Positions 6,208-9,734 of a DNA stretch of 9,734 nucleotides are shown piece after piece (the first letter of the stretch is position 1; each line of letters begins with the position of its first letter). A program made the translations under genes and the position numbers. A model generated the notes under the pieces. It did not search any database. It was not told the origin of the DNA and saw only the letters and a list, made by a program, of their open reading frames with translations. The stretch is from positions 1-9,734 of the forward strand of contig JAUVKE010000069.1 in NCBI GenBank assembly GCA_030592105.1, written 5' to 3'. The DNA comes from Desulfobacteraceae bacterium (GTDB lineage Bacteria > Desulfobacterota > Desulfobacteria > Desulfobacterales > BuS5).

Positions 6208-7734
6208 TTAAATTTTTATGTTATATTTTGAAATTAAACGGGAAAGATAAGTTCTCTGAATTTTCATATTCTTTGCTGCCTCCCCCCTGATCCCTTTGGT
6301 CTCTTCCAGATTCAGGATAATAAACTCTTTTTTAAACTTATTGATCGCTTCCTCCAGGGTGAGCCCCACCATCATCCCTGGATATTTTTCCCTTAATTGG
6401 AACATGGGTAAATCATCAGAGGTAATTTTTTTGCCATCCCCCATGACAACAGCCCTTTCTATTGAATTACCCAGTTCCCTTACATTACCGGGCCAGTCAT
6501 ACTGCATCATCTTTTCAAGAGCCTTATCTGAAATAGCTATATTCTGGTTCCCTATTTCCCTGCCGAAAATTTTCATAAAATGATTTGCAAGAATTGGAAT
6601 ATCCTCTCTTCTTTCTCTTAAAGCGGGCATACAAAGCTGAACCACATCAAGTCTGTAAAACAGGTCTTCCCGGAACCTACCGTTCTGAACATCCTTTGTA
6701 ATATCTCTGTTTGTAGCAGCAACAACCCTGACATCAACCGAAATTGACTTATTACCACCAACCCTGCAAAAAGCTCCCTCCTGCAATACCCTTAGGAGTT
6801 TTACCTGCATTCCAAGGTTCATCTCCCCAATCTCATCAAGGAAAATAGTCCCTTTATCCGCAAACTCAAATTTCCCTATTTTTTTGCTCACTGCCCCGGT
6901 AAAAGCTCCTTTTTCATGCCCGAACAATTCATCTTCCAGCAATGTTTCAGGAAGAGCAGCACAGTTTAAAATAACCAGGGGGTGATTCTTTCTGGGTCCT
7001 GAAGAATGGATCAACCTTGCAAGGAGTTCCTTCCCTGTTCCACTTTCACCTAAAATCATGGTGCTTACTTTAGAATCAGCGACCTTTAAAGCGTCTGTGA
7101 TAACCTTTTTGATAATTCTGCTTTCCCCCACAATTTTATGTTTGGAATCAAGCTCACCTTTAAGCTTCAGGTTTTCCTGTTTTACCCTGGTTATTTTTTT
7201 AGCATTCCCCAGGGCAGTCGCAGCTATCTCGGAAAACTTATGCAGCTTAGTTAAATCATCATCAGTAAAAGGTTCTTTGTTAATTTTATCTATTATTTCG
7301 ATTACACCCACGGTCTTTCCATCTATTTTCAAGGGGACAGCGGCTATTGATTTGATTTTAAGCTTCAAAGTATCAGTAATTTTTCCATACCAGCGCCGAT
7401 CCCTGGAGACATCAGGTATAATCAAAGATTCACCCATTTCAGCTACAAATCCGGCTATACCCTCCCTTTTTTTCAACTCAAATTTTTTAAGTTCATCCTT
7501 TTTTTTCCCGGTTGCGGCCATAAAGTAGAGGTTTTCTGTTTCTTCATTAACCAGAATCAAAGAGCTGGCATTAACCTCCATGATTATTGCGACACCATTC
7601 ATCAAACGTTCCAGAAGTTCATCAAGCCCCTTTGGCAAATTCCCCTCCCTGGGCAACCTTTGCAAATTATCAACAGCATAATTTTTTATTGACTTATCAT
7701 CCATTTTCATAGCATAATATAACTTTGTTATCAC
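6208..7734 (-). CDS. Sigma-54-dependent transcriptional activator with N-terminal GAF domain and Fis-type HTH
   Basis: The 508-residue protein has a GAF sensor domain at about 37-180 (including REGIAGFVAEMGESLIIPDV), a short linker helix, and an AAA+ domain. That domain contains Walker A GESGTGKE (229-236), the sigma-54 contact loop GAFTGA (276-281), Walker B GTIFLDEIGEM with D300 and E301, and FREDLFYRL with its arginines. WPGNVREL ends it, and a Fis-like helix-turn-helix occupies about 480-505 (GEAAKNMKIQRTYLSRLISK). It should open promoters held by sigma-54 polymerase in response to a ligand or signal at the GAF domain, since no receiver domain is present. The start is uncertain: GTG 7734, ATG 7710 and ATG 7704 are all in frame and none has a clear ribosome site. 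It is divergent from the acyl-CoA dehydrogenase genes, which makes them plausible targets. Confidence 0.93.
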   Translation of the reverse strand: MITKLYYAMKMDDKSIKNYAVDNLQRLPREGNLPKGLDELLERLMNGVAIIMEVNASSLILVNEETENLYFMAATGKKKDELKKFELKKREGIAGFVAEMGESLIIPDVSRDRRWYGKITDTLKLKIKSIAAVPLKIDGKTVGVIEIIDKINKEPFTDDDLTKLHKFSEIAATALGNAKKITRVKQENLKLKGELDSKHKIVGESRIIKKVITDALKVADSKVSTMILGESGTGKELLARLIHSSGPRKNHPLVILNCAALPETLLEDELFGHEKGAFTGAVSKKIGKFEFADKGTIFLDEIGEMNLGMQVKLLRVLQEGAFCRVGGNKSISVDVRVVAATNRDITKDVQNGRFREDLFYRLDVVQLCMPALRERREDIPILANHFMKIFGREIGNQNIAISDKALEKMMQYDWPGNVRELGNSIERAVVMGDGKKITSDDLPMFQLREKYPGMMVGLTLEEAINKFKKEFIILNLEETKGIRGEAAKNMKIQRTYLSRLISKYNIKI

Positions 7735-7765
7735 ATTTTCAGAAAACTATTACTCAAAAATTGAA

Positions 7766-7795
7766 TTTATCTTTTTAAAAATCAGAACATGACAA
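7766..7795 (-). promoter_or_regulatory. Weak candidate promoter for the sigma-54 activator gene
   Basis: On the minus strand TTGTCA (7795-7790) is followed after 18 bases by GATAAA (7771-7766). The first matches TTGACA at five of six positions, the second TATAAT at four of six. The position, about 30 bases before GTG 7734, is suitable, but the background is AT-rich, so this is tentative. Confidence 0.25.
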
Positions 7796-7924
7796 TTAGA
7801 AGTGCAGATTCAGGATAGATTCCATCCAAAGGCAGAATATATAAGAAAATTCTTATTCAGCCTAACCAAACACCTGACAGTCTCTATTGTCAACAAAAAT
7901 AAACCGATTGCTCCAATATGGACC

Positions 7925-7955
7925 GTCACATAAATAGTATATTCCCGCGTTAAAA
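7925..7955. repeat. Fragment of the TATAGATTGTC repeat family
   Basis: GTCACATAAATA at 7925-7936 is identical to 4945-4956 inside the 119-bp element, and TTC.C.GCGTTA follows in both copies. The outer TATAGATT terminus is not preserved here, and no inverted partner is visible in the divergent spacer, so it is probably a decayed or truncated copy. The remainder of this 290-bp spacer holds only a weak CCTGA/TCAGG hairpin (7982-7998) and the AAAGG ribosome site before 8025. Confidence 0.45.
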
Positions 7956-8024
7956 CTTTCCCGGCCTTAACAATAAAAAATCCTGATTTTCATTCAGGCA
8001 CCAAATATCTTAAAGGTTAAAAAA

Positions 8025-9176
8025 ATGGATTTCAAATTTTCACCAGAATTAGAAGCATTCAAAGATGAAGTAAAGACATATTTTAAAAGTGAAGAAAAAC
8101 TTGCGGTGAAAGCAAGAAAAGAGGTGGAAACAGGGGAAGGATTCGGTCCTGCCATGTGGGGCGTACTGAAAAAAATAGGCGCAAAAAACTGGCTCTGCCC
8201 CACCTGGCCCAAAGAATACGGAGGGCTGGGCCTTCCTTTTATGTATAGATATATAATCCAGGAAGAGATGCATGGTTTTTTCCATATGTATGGAACAGTC
8301 GGTGCAGGAATGGCAGGGCCGGTTATCCTGAGGCACGGTTCAAAAGATCAAAAAGAAAAGTTTTTATTGCCCATTGCAAAGGGAGAAATTGAGTTTGCTT
8401 TGGGATATACAGAACCGGAAGCCGGCTCCGACCTTGCATCTTTAGCCATCTTTGCCGAGGATAAAGGAGACCATTTTTTAATCAACGGGCAAAAGGCATT
8501 TAACACACGGGCACACTACGCCCAGTACCACTGGCTGGGCGCGCGAACAAAAAAAACCAGACAAAACCATAAGGGTATATCCCTTTTTATAGTCGATCTG
8601 AGCACACCCGGAATAACTCTTTCTCCTTATTACACCATGGGAGGAACCAGAACAAACGGGGTTTATTACGATAATGTAAAAGTTCCCAAAGATGCCCTTG
8701 TTGGTGAAGAAAATCGTGGATTTTATTATATAATAGAAGCTCTTGCATATGAACGGATAATGACTGTATCTGCACTGGAGCGTGATTTTAACATACTGAT
8801 AGATCATATTAATAAAACCGGCAGGGGAAAGACCCCTGTTGTACGGCAAAGGCTGGCAGATATCGCAATAGATATTGAAACATCCAAGCTGTTTGCCTTA
8901 AAAGTTGCATGGATGCTTGATAATAACAAAATACCGAGCTACGAAGCTGCCATGCTGAAAATTCAGGTTACCGAGACAGAACAGAGGATGCTCAATACAG
9001 GAATGCAGATTTTAGGTCAATACGGGCAGCTTAAACCGGGAAGTAAATGGGCACCGATAAATGGATTGTTTGCATGGCGGTACCAGGATTCCCTTGAAGA
9101 GATTATTGTAAGGGGGACATCGGAGATAATGAGAAATATTATAGCGGAAAGACGCCTCGGACTTCCAAAGACTTAG
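8025..9176 (+). CDS. Acyl-CoA dehydrogenase (FAD flavoprotein)
   Basis: The 383-residue protein covers the full family length. The N-terminal helical domain runs to about 120 and contains WPKEYGGLG (61-69). The middle beta domain has the FAD and substrate motif GYTEPEAGSDLAS (127-139). The C-terminal helical domain ends with RGTSEIMRNIIAERRLGLP. The glutamate of the usual C-terminal YEGT site of medium- and short-chain enzymes is absent (VRGT). E243 in AYER lies where isovaleryl-CoA and long-chain dehydrogenases place their catalytic base, so it is the likely base. The enzyme oxidises an acyl-CoA to the 2-enoyl-CoA and hands electrons to an electron-transferring flavoprotein. The substrate cannot be read. 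AAAGG eight bases before ATG 8025 supports the start. It precedes a second dehydrogenase gene by 134 bp. Its TAG stop lies in a repeat terminus. Confidence 0.94.
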   Translation: MDFKFSPELEAFKDEVKTYFKSEEKLAVKARKEVETGEGFGPAMWGVLKKIGAKNWLCPTWPKEYGGLGLPFMYRYIIQEEMHGFFHMYGTVGAGMAGPVILRHGSKDQKEKFLLPIAKGEIEFALGYTEPEAGSDLASLAIFAEDKGDHFLINGQKAFNTRAHYAQYHWLGARTKKTRQNHKGISLFIVDLSTPGITLSPYYTMGGTRTNGVYYDNVKVPKDALVGEENRGFYYIIEALAYERIMTVSALERDFNILIDHINKTGRGKTPVVRQRLADIAIDIETSKLFALKVAWMLDNNKIPSYEAAMLKIQVTETEQRMLNTGMQILGQYGQLKPGSKWAPINGLFAWRYQDSLEEIIVRGTSEIMRNIIAERRLGLPKT

Positions 9177-9193
9177 TGCTCGCTCAAAAATAA
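9173..9193 (+). repeat. Solo terminus of the 409-571 element at the dehydrogenase stop codon
   Basis: These 21 bases match the left end 409-429 of the palindromic element at 19 positions, including CGCTCAAAAATAA without a mismatch. The TA of the stop codon (9174-9175) occupies the target position and the stop's G (9176) is the first base of the terminus, as at elbB. I find no inverted partner before 9310. A small imperfect hairpin follows (CCATCAA 9216-9222 with TTGCTGG 9235-9241). Confidence 0.6.
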
Positions 9194-9280
9194 TGGGGGT
9201 TGGTTTTAACTTTGGCCATCAAATATCAAATTTGTTGCTGGAATTATAACCAGGCGCAAAAAACTTGATAGTCGCATAAT

Positions 9281-9295
9281 AGCTTTTAAAAAGCT
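9281..9295 (+). promoter_or_regulatory. Perfect 7-bp palindrome just before a ribosome site
   Basis: AGCTTTT and AAAAGCT are perfect inverted arms around one base. A one-base loop is not feasible, so any RNA hairpin would open two or more central pairs and be weak. GGAG at 9298-9301 follows directly and serves the ATG at 9311. It could be an operator or a translation-tuning fold, or chance in AT-rich sequence. Confidence 0.25.
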
Positions 9296-9310
9296 CAGGA
9301 GATAATTTAT

Positions 9311-9734
9311 ATGAATTTTATGTTCTCAAAATCTCAAAGCATGCTCCAAAAAAGTGCAAAAGATTTCCTGGTAAAAGAATGTAAAACCATGGCAAAAGAG
9401 ACAGAAAATACTGACAAAGGGTATGGGGACAAGCTCTGGAATCAGATGGCAGAACTGGGATGGATGGGAATTGGAATCCCCGAAGAATATAGCGGATTGG
9501 ATGGAAATTTTTTAGAACTCATGGTTTTAATCGAACAAATGGGAAGGATTCAACTCCCAGGGCCTTTTATCCAGTCGGCTGTTTCCGGTTTTACAATCAA
9601 TGAATTTGCTTCAGATATCCAGAAAAAAACTTTCCTCCTTGACATGGTCGACGGCAAACTTATTATAACCACCGCACTTATCAAGCCATCACATGAACAG
9701 ATTGAACCGGTTAAAGAGAGTGCAAAAAAAGAAA
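9311..9734 (+). CDS. Acyl-CoA dehydrogenase, N-terminal part (3' truncated by window edge)
   Basis: An open frame starts at ATG 9311, with GGAG nine bases upstream, and runs through the window end without a stop (141 codons). It begins MNFMFSKSQSMLQKSAKDFL and contains LWNQMAELGWMGIGIPEEYS, the family's conserved N-terminal pattern, then LMVLIEQMGRIQLPGPF, typical of the smaller partner in paired dehydrogenases. At the strand that normally reads ALTEP, where the FAD/substrate loop begins, this protein has TALIKPS, with lysine in place of the conserved acid. That suggests a divergent or non-catalytic subunit, though the rest of the protein is not visible. The same-strand position behind the first dehydrogenase suggests co-transcription and possibly a heteromeric enzyme. 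Confidence 0.88.
   Translation, partial: MNFMFSKSQSMLQKSAKDFLVKECKTMAKETENTDKGYGDKLWNQMAELGWMGIGIPEEYSGLDGNFLELMVLIEQMGRIQLPGPFIQSAVSGFTINEFASDIQKKTFLLDMVDGKLIITTALIKPSHEQIEPVKESAKKE

Noticed and set aside
7058..7528. 156-residue plus-strand ORF antisense to the sigma-54 activator
   Set aside because: Its hydrophobic, serine- and leucine-rich sequence is the expected mirror of the lysine/glutamate-rich GAF region; no independent coding evidence.
7735..8024. Sigma-54 (-24/-12) promoter between the activator and the dehydrogenase genes
   Set aside because: I checked every GG followed ten bases later by GC on both strands of this spacer and found none, so the regulatory link rests on gene position alone.
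8478..8849. 123-residue minus-strand ORF inside the dehydrogenase gene
   Set aside because: It is antisense to conserved dehydrogenase motifs and shows no domain pattern or start signal.

Overview
The window looks like a chromosomal stretch of an AT-rich, anaerobic deltaproteobacterium-type organism, most likely a marine sulfate reducer of the Desulfobacterales. The evidence is indirect: a CoA-disulfide-reductase-like flavoprotein fused to rhodanese with the ISYGGCGIPYY active-site variant, a small PxxKW-type cysteine-rich protein, a GAF/sigma-54 activator, paired acyl-CoA dehydrogenases, and small palindromic elements in the gaps. No rRNA, tRNA, CRISPR array, transposase or phage gene is visible.

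Layout. 1-270 (+): end of a receiver domain, probably of a hybrid histidine kinase. 409-571: a near-palindromic MITE-like element whose right end supplies the stop codon of elbB. 1224-568 and 2988-1264 (-): elbB and an FAD/rhodanese oxidoreductase, separated by 39 bp and probably one transcript. 2989-3246: divergent control region with a candidate promoter and a folded, terminator-like leader that reads into the next gene. 3247-3525 (+): PxxKW cysteine-rich protein. 3527-3573: hairpin between convergent genes. 4910-3573 (-): alanine/glycine:cation symporter. 4937-5055: a second palindromic element just upstream of the symporter start. 5232-6196 (+): an OmpA-domain protein whose signal peptide is readable only if the frame shifts at an A7 tract. 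7734-6208 (-): sigma-54 activator with a GAF sensor domain. 8025-9176 (+) and 9311-end (+): two acyl-CoA dehydrogenases, the second cut by the window end.

How the genes may work together. The oxidoreductase/ElbB pair looks like thiol, CoA or persulfide redox housekeeping. The two acyl-CoA dehydrogenases look like a co-transcribed pair, possibly the two subunits of one enzyme or two steps of an anaerobic CoA-ester degradation route. The divergent sigma-54 activator is positioned to control them, but I found no -24/-12 promoter between them.

The most unusual content lies between the genes. Two unrelated genes (elbB and the first acyl-CoA dehydrogenase) end in a TAG stop that appears to be made from a TA target dinucleotide plus the first G of the same repeat terminus. 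A second repeat family built on TATAGATTGT brackets the symporter gene. The A7 frameshift in the OmpA-protein leader and the folded leader upstream of the PxxKW gene also deserve checking.
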